Shown here in pieces: positions 45,101 to 53,884 of a stretch of DNA of 64,000 bases. The translations under genes were made by a program, and so were the position numbers. The notes beneath the pieces were generated by a model that was given only the letters and a program-made list of their open reading frames with translations, ran no database searches and was not told where the DNA came from. Source of the stretch: Mesostigma viride. Lineage: Eukaryota; Streptophyta; Mesostigmatophyceae; Mesostigmatales; Mesostigmataceae. The stretch is taken from the NCBI GenBank assembly GCA_009746045.1, contig RPFO01000497.1, forward strand, positions 946,970 through 1,010,969. Reading direction: 5' to 3'. Each line of letters opens with the position of its first letter. Position 1 is the stretch's first letter.

Positions 45101-47713
45101 TTTGAGAGATAGCATGCATGGACCTGGTGTGCTGAATAATTTTTCAAATACCTCTAGCGCACCGTATGAGATCATGTTCCGTGCCCCCCAGTGTCATTTA
45201 TTTTGTGGCCGTGGGTAAGCAAGGGTTGAATCTATTGACCTGAGGTGCGCGGTAAATTGACTCCATGAACTGAATTTTTATTACCGCCATGCTTGTGGGT
45301 GATCTGAATAGGTTTATGGCTCGTGTTGCCTGGCCTTAACCATCCTGACCACCTGGCTCTCCTGATGGCCATTTGTTTGCTGGGAACCGTATGTAGTACG
45401 TTCATCCTGTCCATGCCAAGCTGCCAGCAGCTGCTGCGTGGGATGTTTGCTGCTATTCTTAATGGCCCGACTCACTTGTGCTTATGGACCACGCGGCCCA
45501 TCCCCAGCCACATCAATAACTCAGTGGTTGTTCCGATGCCGTTGTTTTATCCAGCGATGATAGTTAGGCTGGAGGCTACATAAACTTTCGAATTCGCGGT
45601 ACTTCAGTTAGGCTGCGAATCGCGGCACAAATTTTGGGAGCCGCTTGCAGGTCAGGCCCCTTGCTGAAGAGTTTGGCTGTGGCCATGATCAGGGGCTGTG
45701 ATGTCCATGGGTGTGGGCATGGCGCGTAGGCCTATTTCGGTCCCTGCACTCACGTCCCCCCGCTTTGTGGTTTCCCACGTCCCATCTGGTCCTCACGGGG
45801 ACATGCGTGGCTGCTGCGTGCAGAGTGATTTTACCCCGATGCATATTGCGGCACGGGAGGGCCACCTGGAGGTTGTGAAGCACCTGGTCGCGAGTGGTGC
45901 AGACAAGGAGGCCAAGGCCCAGGTCAGCTTTACCTTGACCCTGATGGCCGCAAGTGGATGTGCTTCCGCTCACGGTTTATGTATATCTGCAACGCAATCA
46001 TGTTGTAGGATGGGCAAAGGGCTCCATGACCGATGTTTTCAGGCTTGCTACCAACTTCACTGGGAGCTGTTTCAATATCAGCTTTGGGCACATCGCTTGT
46101 GGGAGTTGTGCTGTTGACAAGCCGGGAACCCATGGGATGCCTGTTGCCCATGAGGTGCCAGGCTCTGCCGGCCAGGAATCGTGGCTACAGGAACCTGGAT
46201 CACGGACGACCGATCACTATTTCACTACCATGCTCAGGGCAACGAATCCGTGAGATAGCACGCGTACGATGTGGTTGTGCCAGATGGTTTTACGAGTACC
46301 TCTTGCGCACCCTGTGAGATCATGTTACCCCCCCCCCGCCCGTTCCTACGCTTTCTATATTGACAACGGGTAAGGAACTGCCAAATCCGTTGACCTGCGG
46401 TGCATGGTGAGATGGTCCCAGTTACTGAACCTTTTCACCACCAGGCCTCAAGCTGTTCACCTATGGGATGACGATTTTCACCTATGGAATGCTTGTTTTG
46501 TTGCTTATGAGGTGGATGGCTACATGGCAAAGATAGGCGTGTGCAACAACCCATGGGAAAGTCCCTCTCTCTGCGCTGCATACTATAATGAGCAAGATTC
46601 GTTCCCAGCCACGCAGATGCGGTAGTCAAAAGTTGCGCGTGTCCAAACTTATAGCGTTTTGAGAGTATGAACTTCCAAGTGCCACTATCTGTTTTTATGG
46701 TAATATTTCTTGTTGCATACACAGATACAACCATGCACATCCTGATCTGATGGGATGGCTGAGATAGCTGCACGTCTGCGCATCCATGTTTGGCTGTTGC
46801 CTTGGTGCCAGTGAGCCGTGACTCGTGAGCCCTGCTCCCAATCTAGAAGCATTCAAGGTGCTTTCTTCATGGAACTTGGGTTTTCTTCTGGATTGGTCCA
46901 TTCTATTTCTTTTGTATCATCCATGAAGGCATTGGTAGCGCGCCGGTGGCGGCAGGCAGGCACTTTTTCAGGGGGGATCTCTCAAGGGCTCCTTGTTCTA
47001 CTATCCTTCATACGTGTCCATACTACAAGTTTGATACCTTGTTTCAACAGCAGTATTCATGTATTCTGTTATGTAACATATGTGTAGCGCATCTCATAAG
47101 TGACTGAGCGTGGAAATGTATCAATCGCTTGCCATGACCATGACCATGACCTCATGTGTGCCTCACATCTAAATGATCTAATGATTGAAGTCATGGCACG
47201 CCACTTGGTTGTTGTTTGAGCATTATGGGGAAACAGCAATGTGGCTATGGTCAGTAGCAAGTAGCAGAAGGCACTTGTGCCTGGCATTCAATGTCATGCT
47301 ACTCAGACATTGAATGCCGCAGATCTAGCACATGGACGTGACTTTGTGCTTCTAGTAGACTTCATGAAATGACCCTACAACAAAGGGCTGGGATTCCTTA
47401 TTTACTTCTGATGTGCATTCTAAATGACCCCTCAGTGCTGGGATTCCTTACTTAGAGCTGATGTGGGTTATAAATGACCCCTTTCAAGCTCGTTTTCCTT
47501 AGTACTGATGTGCATTCTACATTACCCCTTGAGGCTCCGATTCCTTTGTACTGATGTGCCCCTTTAATTCGCATGCTACATGGAGGTCGTTGCTGAGGAT
47601 GGAAAACACATTTGCAACTTTGCATGCCGTGTTTTGCATGGTCGAGACAGGGTGGATTGACCGCACTGGATGTTGCATCAACACCGGAGTTGCGCGATTT
47701 TCTGAAGGAGTAG
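31822..47713 (+). CDS. U-box / protein kinase / ankyrin-repeat gene (copy 1, 13 exons)
   Basis: Proposed exons: 31822-33066, then eleven of exactly 99 nt (34769-34867, 35480-35578, 36486-36584, 37639-37737, 38794-38892, 39942-40040, 41162-41260, 42316-42414, 43525-43623, 44683-44781, 45824-45922) and a last exon 47651-47713. All junctions are phase 0. Predicted product: 415 aa of U-box plus kinase, 363 aa of ankyrin repeats, 20 aa cap, total 798 aa. A U-box recruits ubiquitin-charged E2, the kinase would phosphorylate, and the ankyrin stack would bind a partner protein. Exons 2-12 and their introns form a tandem array with a period of about 1.15 kb, so repeat number can change by unequal crossing-over. 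Donors are mostly GTCAGC or GTGAGT; the acceptors are nearly all GCGTGCAG. The downstream join is inferred, not proven by transcripts. Confidence 0.8.
33109..34768 (+). other. First intron of the U-box/kinase/ankyrin gene
   Basis: 1702-nt intron (33067-34768) by my model. It contains only short open frames that are not preserved between copies. In copy 2 the corresponding segment occurs twice in tandem. Confidence 0.6.
34769..34867 (+). CDS. Ankyrin exon 1
   Basis: 99 nt, phase 0, VGQTPLHHAAKAGHLFMVGH through NGADMEAKDK. Acceptor GTGTCCAG, donor GTCAGT. It is the most divergent repeat of the array and the first after the kinase. Confidence 0.85.
35480..35578 (+). CDS. Ankyrin exon 2
   Basis: 99 nt, phase 0, DDVTPLHMAAREGHLEVLKH through SGANKEAKTK. 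Acceptor GCGTGCAG, donor GTCAGC. Confidence 0.85.
36486..36584 (+). CDS. Ankyrin exon 3
   Basis: 99 nt, phase 0, GDATPLHMAVGTGHLEVVKY through SGANKEAKGL. Donor GTGAGT. AA to AV and KH to KY changes are private to this repeat. Confidence 0.85.
37639..37737 (+). CDS. Ankyrin exon 4
   Basis: 99 nt, phase 0, NDVTPMHIAAGKGHLDIVKH through SGANKEAKGL. Donor GTGAGT, shared with exon 3. Confidence 0.85.
38794..38892 (+). CDS. Ankyrin exon 5
   Basis: 99 nt, phase 0, GDATPMHIAAGKGHLDIVKH through SGANKEAKTK. Its 5' part resembles exon 3, its centre exon 4, and its end exon 2, as expected from gene conversion. Confidence 0.85.
39942..40040 (+). CDS. Ankyrin exon 6
   Basis: 99 nt, phase 0, DDWTPMHLAAREGHLEVVKH through SGANKEAKTK. 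The donor is GTCCGC instead of GTCAGC, a weaker site. Confidence 0.8.
41162..41260 (+). CDS. Ankyrin exon 7 (no GT donor)
   Basis: 99 nt, same protein sequence as exon 6. The base after the exon end is part of GCCAGC, so the canonical GT has become GC. The exon may use a GC donor, be skipped (in frame) or be lost. Confidence 0.65.
42316..42414 (+). CDS. Ankyrin exon 8
   Basis: 99 nt, phase 0, NDWTPLHLAAGKGHLEVVKH through RGADKEAKDK. Donor GTCAGG. First of the repeats with Arg instead of Ser before GAD. Confidence 0.85.
43525..43623 (+). CDS. Ankyrin exon 9
   Basis: 99 nt, phase 0, NDFTPMHIAAVNGHLEVVKH through RGADKEAKAA. Donor GTCAGC. Confidence 0.85.
44683..44781 (+). CDS. Ankyrin exon 10
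   Basis: 99 nt, phase 0, NDWTPLHIAAQDGHLEVVKL through RGADTEAKDK. Donor GTCAGC. Confidence 0.85.
45824..45922 (+). CDS. Ankyrin exon 11 (last repeat in copy 1)
   Basis: 99 nt, phase 0, SDFTPMHIAAREGHLEVVKH through SGADKEAKAQ. Donor GTCAGC. The repeating unit ends near 46447, where the sequence diverges from other units after CACCACCAGGCCT. Confidence 0.85.
45923..47650 (+). other. Last intron of the ankyrin gene
   Basis: The first ~520 nt match the other unit introns; the rest is unique. An open frame ending at 46625 (VHLWDDDFHLWNACFVAYEV...) starts near the divergence point. It is not in phase 0 from an obvious acceptor, so I leave it out of the gene model. Imperfect 46-51-bp tandem repeats with AAATGACCCCT lie at about 47370-47560. 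Confidence 0.5.
47370..47560. repeat. Imperfect ~48-bp tandem repeat, four units
   Basis: AAATGACCCC(T)...GATTCCTTA...CTGATGTGCATTCT recurs four times with substitutions and small length changes. Confidence 0.7.
47651..47713 (+). CDS. Terminal exon: C-terminal ankyrin cap
   Basis: After acceptor GAGACAG the phase-0 frame reads GGLTALDVASTPELRDFLKE then TAG (47711-47713). The (G)xTALDVA...ELxxFLxE pattern is the usual shape of a final, truncated ankyrin repeat, and the phase agrees with all upstream exons. The pyrimidine tract is weak, so this is an inference from motif and phase. Confidence 0.6.
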   Translation, partial: GGLTALDVASTPELRDFLKE

Positions 47714-48818
47714 CTCTTGCGCCCGCAGGCTGCCAGACCTGAGCAGGTAAAACTTCGCAGACATGCTGCCGGCTGCTTTTACACAACGTGCTGCTTTGGC
47801 GAGGCATGTCTGGATGCGAGCTTGTTGCAGGCACAAGACATGGGGTGGGGTACCGGCCACGAATACGCATCCACACGGTCTAGGCAGCATGGTCCACCTT
47901 TGCTTGTTATCTGCAATGGCCCTCGTGTTTAGTGAGTGTAAGTTGTGTGCGTGTTTAGTGTGCTGGTTTGCCAAGGTTTGTGTCGATGCTGCCGCACGCA
48001 TGTGGTTGAGGGGACATCTAGGAGTTGGCATGCACTCTGCACACACACAAGACTGCATGGTGAAACTTGGCATGCCATCCGCAGCCCCTGCTGGGGCACA
48101 GGTTCAGTATACATCACGCTGCCTATGGTATGGTAGTCTCCAAGATTTAGATGGCTGTCTGATGGAGCCGGTGTCATTACTATACAGTCATAACTGTGAG
48201 GCCCAAGGTGGCGCGTACTCCAGACCTTCTCCTTGGGTGTGGTCATGGGTTGCACAGCAGGGTAGTGTGCTTGGCTCATAAGTTTCATGGGCATTTGTGG
48301 GCAGGAAGATTGGGCAGGTTGTGATGATCCAGGTCGGCTGGGTTGCTCCGCATCAGGGTTTGCATAGTTGATCTGATAGAGCGCTCATACCCCATGCCTT
48401 CTTTCAACTGAACGAGCAACGACCTTCATGGCCGATTGCTGGTCCTTTTAGCTATCCGTGCACACATGCTGATGACGCCAGCCACCTCTGCGCCACCCAA
48501 CATCTGTAAACTGTCGACAAACTAAACCATGATGTCCCGTATACTAAGGCATCCTCCTAGGTTGGCATCACACCATACCAGCTGTGGACTACTACCTACT
48601 TGTCACAATCCATCTACGCGCCCAGGCCCTTGCTGGAGGCGCATGTGAATACAATTTCAATGAATGATTATGCGCACCACGTGCATATTCATTAACATTA
48701 AGGGCAATGCCGTAGAATGGATGCAATGCTGAACGCACAAAGCAAACATTGTGCATGCACGGCAATCTCGGACACTTGAAGGCCAGCGCGGCGTGCCGCT
48801 GCCATGACGGACTCTAGC
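47714..48818. other. No gene recognised
   Basis: Presumed 3' UTR and intergenic DNA after the ankyrin gene. A 172-codon + frame (47763-48281) and overlapping minus frames exist but show no domain, repeat or second copy to support them. Confidence 0.4.
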
Positions 48819-48977
48819 ACATGCCATGCCACAACTGAAAAAGTGTCCGAATAGGAATATCATTCTATGCGACATGCCATGCCACAACTGAAAAAGCGTC
48901 CGAATAGGAATGTCATTCTATGCGACATGCCATGCCACAACTGAAAAAGCGTCCGAATAGGAATGTCATTCTATGCG
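48819..48977. repeat. 53-bp direct repeat, three units
   Basis: Three consecutive, nearly identical 53-bp units starting ACATGCCATGCCACAACTGA and ending TCATTCTATGCG; only two substitutions separate unit 1 from units 2 and 3. Confidence 0.95.
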
Positions 48978-49096
48978 ACGTGATGTGGACGTAAGACCAC
49001 CATCCATGTGTAATCAGGACTCGAAGCGGCTGGTGTGTGACAGATAGATGCATCCAACCATGTGTGATACCATATTTCTAGCTCGAGCACGTTTTT

Positions 49097-49860
49097 TTGA
49101 TACCATGCTTCGCTTGTACACATCAAACAGCTCCCGCGGGGCACCGGCCGGGGAACCTCTTCACGTTACCAAACGATCTGGACTGTATTGGACCAAAATT
49201 AGTGTTTGCGAAAGGTGAAAAGGCTATGTTGACTGCAATAATGGCGATGACCTTGACCATCGATTGTGAGAGCACAATATGCCTCGCAAAAGTTAATGTA
49301 GACGCCCTGGGATGTGGTGACTTTTGTACAATTTTTATTTCCAATTTAGCGATAAGCATATTTTGCGGGGAAATCGTTGCTGCTGAGGGGGGAACACGCG
49401 CATTATGCACTTCGTCCCGCAAGTGCAGCGGTTGTAAAAAGGACACCGTTGCATCAGCGCAGCCCGGGTGGGCTATGTCCCGACCCATGGCAGACCTTTA
49501 CTTTTAATTTCTTGTCTTCTATGTTAACGTTACCATTTGCTTGTCTCGATTTTCTTGGTAGTTTTCTTGTTTTTCGCATTCTCTGTGAGCAGTGCTTTGT
49601 TGCTGATAAGACCCTGTGTTTCGGGTGTCTCTGTGCCGGCCATGTGTTGCAACAGAAACACGATGAGTTCGATGGAGGGAACCTGCTCAACAGCTACAAG
49701 TGCGAGACAATTTTGCATGGCGGTGCACTTCAGATGGCGATGTCACGTATGACCGCTTGCCTTGCACGATTCACGCCAACAAGTGCGTCAACTGCGACAT
49801 AACGCTGCAGAATGTTCGCGCTGTCAACTGTCCGCCCGTGGCAGATGTCGTATAATTGCA
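49097..49860 (+). pseudogene. Cys-rich coding-like stretch, unidentified
   Basis: Successive + frames look protein-like: one with KCSGCKK near 49425, the next with ILCEQCFVADKTLCFGCLC followed by GHV and a later His (49377-49802), then CTIHANKCVNCDITLQNVRA ending near 49855. The CxxC...CxxC...H spacing resembles a small zinc-binding module such as a B-box, but the frame changes suggest a broken gene or unrecognised introns. No family can be named. Confidence 0.3.
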
Positions 49861-50018
49861 AGGCGGCTGCTGCCATGCGATGGAAACCGTTTGCGAAGGA
49901 GTACTTGGTTATCTCCCCTTACCCCCGTGAGGCGTTGAATTCAATGGACAAGAGCGTGGGGCAGGGCGCGGCCGACCCACCGCAGGGAAGGTGACATGAC
50001 AGTTTTGAGGAAAGTGCT

Positions 50019-50212
50019 ATGGAGGTCAAGCGTGTGGTAACGGGTTTTAATGAAATAGAAGAACTACTGAGGGAAGGTGACACCAGCAATGTAGCCGCAG
50101 TGTGGGCCGAGGCTAGAGGGGGGTGGGGGATAGCACTTATTCTATTTTTGTGGCCCCCTTAGCTGCGACCTGGGCATCCCCCCTCCATGGAGAGTGCTCC
50201 CTCAAGATATAG
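50019..50212 (+). pseudogene. Possible kinesin motor remnant
   Basis: Reads MEVKRVVTGFNEIEELLREG, then DTSNVAAVWAEARGG, and after a small frameshift near 50120 DSTYSIFVAPLAATWAS and HGECSLKI then TAG. The spacing V-x-EI-x2-LL-x-EG-x2-SN-VA, followed 10 residues later by SIF, follows the kinesin motor segment before and through switch I. The invariant SSRSH is missing, so this is a guess. It shares 50084-50226 with the window start (1-140). Confidence 0.3.
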
Positions 50213-50224
50213 CAGTGTCTACCA

Positions 50225-50377
50225 ATGATGTTGAACTCAAGAGGGGAGGTGCTGTTCGCCAAGGACCATGACTACAAGACGGTAGCATGGGGTTGGGGGC
50301 TGTTAGATGAGGATGATGTGGTCAATGGCAACCTTCCTCGTGAGGTGGAGGAGTTTGTGGTAGAGAAACTAAAATGA
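50225..50377 (+). CDS. Small open frame of 50 aa, unidentified
   Basis: MMLNSRGEVLFAKDHDYKTV continuing to an acidic, regular end (LPREVEEFVVEKLK) and TGA at 50375. It may be the last exon of the gene whose remnants lie just upstream. It ends only 8 nt before the start of the duplicated block at 50385. Composition is protein-like; there is no other support. Confidence 0.3.
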   Translation: MMLNSRGEVLFAKDHDYKTVAWGWGLLDEDDVVNGNLPREVEEFVVEKLK

Positions 50378-50384
50378 TATGTGC

Positions 50385-51251
50385 CACCGCGGAGACCCCC
50401 GCCTCGTCATCCACGTCGGGGGCGGCCGGGCTGGTCCCTGGGGGCACCTCCGGCCCCCCTCGCGCATCAAGACGGGGGCATCGGACGGCGGCGGTTCCCC
50501 CGGGGACGCGAACGCTTCCGGCGGTGGCAGCGCGGATAACAACCACACGCCAGGCGGCAGCATGATCCGCGGCCCCCCTGTCTCGACCCCGTTCCTGGTC
50601 GGGTCGGACCAGGAGATCATGGAGCGCATGCTGGCGGTGCGCTGCAAGTGCGTTGTCCAGCTCATGCTGCAGGAGACGCTGGGCACGATCCACTCGGCCA
50701 ACTTTGAGCGGCTTGCCTTCTCCCACCACGTGGCCATCTTCGACACGCTCCGCGAGTCGGTCGACTTTGCGGCCGCGTTCAACGGCGACCACGACCTGCG
50801 TCAGCGGCTGCGCATCGGCGCACAGGGCGCGGCGCCCAACCTGCTGCGGCAGGAGGCGGAGGGCTCGCTCGTCTACCTCAAGGCGCTCCGCCAGGGGCTC
50901 ATGTGCACGCTCCAGGGCGAGGTCTGGGACCGGCTGCGCGCCGAGTGCGAGACGCGGCTGCTGGAGGTGTGCCGCTGGACGCTGCACACGGCGGTGGAGA
51001 GCCAGGGCTCGCAGGCGCGGGAGGGGAGTGAGCTGTGGCGGTTCATGGCATTCCGCTCGCCGCTGGTCGTGGAAGCGATCACGACGTACGCGCAGCTGCC
51101 TGAGGAGATCTTCCTGCGCTCGCTGCCCGTGTTCTACCCACTCATCACGGGCCTCGTGTGCAGCGAACAGAGCGAGATCCGGTCCTCACTCTCGGAGCTG
51201 CTCACAAGCCGCATCACGCCCATCCTCAACATCAAGCCGCTCGGGAGTTGA
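50385..51251 (+). pseudogene. Truncated copy of ARF-GEF exon 23 (C-terminal ~260 aa)
   Basis: Starts within the Gly/Ser linker; all catalytic and N-terminal regions are absent. A 5-nt length difference near 50450 shifts the frame of the first ~30 codons. From [20 protein letters not shown] to the stop at 51251 the protein equals that of the full gene. I count about ten base differences by eye, all synonymous. An open frame exists from 50379, but with no obvious promoter or upstream exon I treat it as a fragment of a duplicated locus. Confidence 0.8.
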
Positions 51252-52281
51252 TCTGGGTTCGGCTGATGGTTGAACTTCGGGGAAGGGGAGGGGAGAGGTG
51301 TGGCGGCGAGTAGCAGAGGATTCGAGACAAAGAGGGCTCCATGATGTTTGTTTTTGAACATGATGCCGCTGCAGCCCTGGGCTTGTTGACATCAGGCCAT
51401 TCTATGAGGGCAGGGGGAGGCAAGGTGGGGCGTTGCAACAGTGAGCTGCTGCTCTAGTGGGAGGAAGGGAGGGGGGAGGGGGGGTCAATTTGGCAAGTGG
51501 ATGGATAGGTAGGCTGCAGAGGGAGTAATGCAATGGTTGTTGGGTGATTAGATGGAGGAGGCACGTCTGCAAGGTGGTTAGGTTGTTTGTAAAATGTGGA
51601 GGCCTGGACTGGCTGCCATGTCTGCACAACAGAGATGGAGAAACGGGTACAGCTGTTTGCTTGTTGCAGTGCAAAGTGGCAGGTTTGGGCAGAGTCCAGC
51701 ATTCAGGGACACGTTAGAACAGGGCTGGTAGTCATGTGGGTGCCATCAGGGGAGTTTTGTGTGCCATCCTGTTTGGCACGGTTCCAAGTACCATCCTCGG
51801 ATCACGAGCGCGTACGCGTGCTTCTTGCATTTCCAATTGAGGCTGCAATTTTTCTGACAATGTCTTGGGATTCTGTATTGCTCGCAATTGCAGAGCTAGG
51901 TGACAGGGTACCCGTGTTGGCTGAGAGCTCAGAAGGGGGATGAAGTATATGACTGTTGGCCACATGCCAAGTGGGGTTGTATCAGACGGTGCCACGTTTA
52001 CTGAGTACCAGAGCTACTGAGTCAGCATACAAAACAACTGCCTCATCTCAGGTGAGACAGCCAATCAGAATCTGTTAAGTATAATGGATGCAGTAATTCG
52101 AATTCTGTGATTTTCTCACAGACATTGGCTCCACCAGTGCAACTCGTCACTACTCGGGCGTGCAGCATTCAGACAATATCAAGGAGACAACCAGCGCATA
52201 TGTTTCGCTCATGTCAGTCATGTGCATTTGCTATAGCTCGATCGTGCGCGCGTGCATCTAAGTACCTCGGCCGCGTGGAAG
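51252..52281. other. 3' flank of the truncated ARF-GEF copy; no gene seen
   Basis: Counterpart of 23012-24035 with scattered substitutions and small indels. No conserved open frame. Confidence 0.6.
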
Positions 52282-52319
52282 TTTACGGGCACTTAGCTCG
52301 CACCAAACCAGAAGTAGTA

Positions 52320-52360
<41 letters not shown>

Positions 52361-52573
52361 CTTGCGTGTCATGCGCAAAGGCATGCCACGGAGTACTATG
52401 CTAATCTCATTAGAAAAATAATTACACAAAAGTTTAAACAAATATCGTCTGCATCATCCCCCAACCGTTAAGCACTAGATGGGGATGTAATCCTCATCCG
52501 AGCTGTCCTCTACTGTAATGGCAGACGAGGCGGTAGCTTGTAGCGGCTATCCTCAGGACCAATAACCTCTGGA
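52320..52573 (-). mobile_element. Short retroelement insertion on the minus strand with (TTAC)n tail
   Basis: 254 bp absent from copy 1, flanked by the 11-bp duplication CAGAAGTAGTA (52309-52319 and 52574-52584). Read on the minus strand it ends in a short open stretch ITVEDSSDEDYIPI with stop (52475-52477), a 3' UTR of about 110 bp and a tail of about ten TTAC units. This is the layout of a 5'-truncated LINE (or SINE) of a third family. Confidence 0.8.
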
Positions 52574-52631
52574 CAGAAGTAGTAGACACATCTCGTGGCC
52601 CCTCCGCAGGGCTGCGACTTGCTCAGCCTGG

Positions 52632-52828
52632 CGCCAGATCACGGAGAGGCCAAGGGCCCCGGGTCGGTCCTCGACGAGCTGCTCCTTGAAAGTGAGCTGC
52701 ATGCTCCTTGAAAGTGGGGCAGGCTCCTCACGCGGGACGGGCCCAGCAAAGCTAGACGCCGGGCAAGGCCTGCACTTTCAAGGAGCAGCTCGTCGAGGAC
52801 CGACCCGGGGCCCTTGGCCTCTCCGTGA
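52632..52828. repeat. Perfect 55-bp inverted repeat in the LINE remnant
   Basis: 52639-52693 is the exact reverse complement of 52774-52828 (arms ACTTTCAAGGAGCAGCTCGT...). Copy 1 lacks the left arm, so about 98 bp (52632-52729) was added in copy 2, templated from the sequence just downstream. Confidence 0.9.
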
Positions 52829-52858
52829 TTTGAAAAAAGATGATAGACAAGGCCAAGC

Positions 52859-53754
52859 GGGGCCTCCAGTACACCGCCGCTGCCGCGCCAGCCTGCTCGA
52901 CGGGACGACGGTCCCGTTCCGAGATCGCTTCAAACTGTTAGGGAGCTGGCTCCCTGACACCGCCGACGATGTGGACACCCGCATCGGCCTGGCCTGGGCT
53001 AGGCTACGTTCGCTCAACACCTACTGGCGCTCCAAGGGCCTGGGCGAGCACCGCAAGCGCATGCTCTTCAAGGTCCTCGTCCTCACGGTGCTCACGTATT
53101 GCGCCGAGGCGTGGACACTCACACCCACACTGGCAGCCAGGCTCAACGGCACGGTAACCAGGATGCTCCGCCAGGCCCTGAATGTAGGGTTTTCCATGCA
53201 TAGGTCTTTAGAGTCTTTGTATCAGGGCATGCCTCGTATTTCGGACGAGATTAGACAGCGTAGGCCGATAGCATTTGTAGGACACCTTGCTCGCACCAGC
53301 CAGGTCGACACCGCCCTTGGTCTGGCAGGCCCCCAGCGGCTTGGCCAGCCAGGGCGGCACATTCTGACCTGGCCTGGCCCCAAGCTAGGGCATTCCCAAA
53401 AGGGTAGGGAAATATGTCACGAGCTACGTCCAGATGTTGCTGGATGACCTAATGGTCCCAGCCCAGTTTCAATGCCGCATCCACTCTCTCTCCCTTCTTT
53501 GGACTGCCATGCAGAACAAGACGCGGTGGCAGAAGATTGTCAAGGCTCACACGCCCGACCCTGTGGGCAAGCCACCTCCCCCCAAGAGGAGGAGGCGTTT
53601 TGATGAGTAGGGTAGTTAGGATTTTTCTAGACTAGATAGATTAGCGTTAGGATAGTCCGATTACGCGGCTCTCTCCACTCCACCACCCATCAAGGAATAT
53701 GTGCTACATGATCTCCCAACGGAGGCATGTTATAATTTAATTTCATTTAATTTA
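52859..53754 (+). mobile_element. LINE family B, 5'-truncated, with reverse-transcriptase C-terminus
   Basis: Absent from copy 1. Encodes the RT thumb/C-terminal region: FRDRFKLLGSWLPDTADDVD, LGEHRKRMLFKVLVLTVLTY followed by CAEAWTLT, RMLRQALNVGF, then IRQRRPIAFVGHLART, typical of non-LTR RT tails that lie after the catalytic FADD box (itself not present). A frameshift near 53410 separates this from the basic end KPPPPKRRRRFDE and TAG (53608). The 3' UTR ends with hairpin CTCC-CAAC-GGAG (53713-53724) and an AATTT-rich tail. Flanking duplication is short or unclear (AAG). Confidence 0.85.
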
Positions 53755-53884
53755 AGTGGGCTCACCCATTATAGAGGACAATTAATGATCGCCCCCCCCA
53801 CAGCTATATGCGGAAGCTGGTTGTCTCCTTGATATGCGGAAGCGCGGGAAGCGTGCTAGGCATGCAAGACCCCAAGGGCCTGGC

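Noticed and set aside
34700-46400. Recurring 60-140-aa frames in the ankyrin-unit introns, some with a faintly WW-like end (ITDDRSHFHYHAQ or IMDDRSYFYYRAQ)
   Set aside because: They recur only because the introns are repeated; frames and stops differ between units and the Trp-Pro ends of a WW domain are not preserved.
47763-48281. 172-aa + frame downstream of the ankyrin gene
   Set aside because: No domain, no second copy, and comparable frames on the other strand.
52686-53447. A 253-aa LINE protein starting at Met 52686
   Set aside because: The frame crosses the junction of an old LINE A remnant and the inserted LINE B; only the part from about 52860 is LINE B RT sequence.
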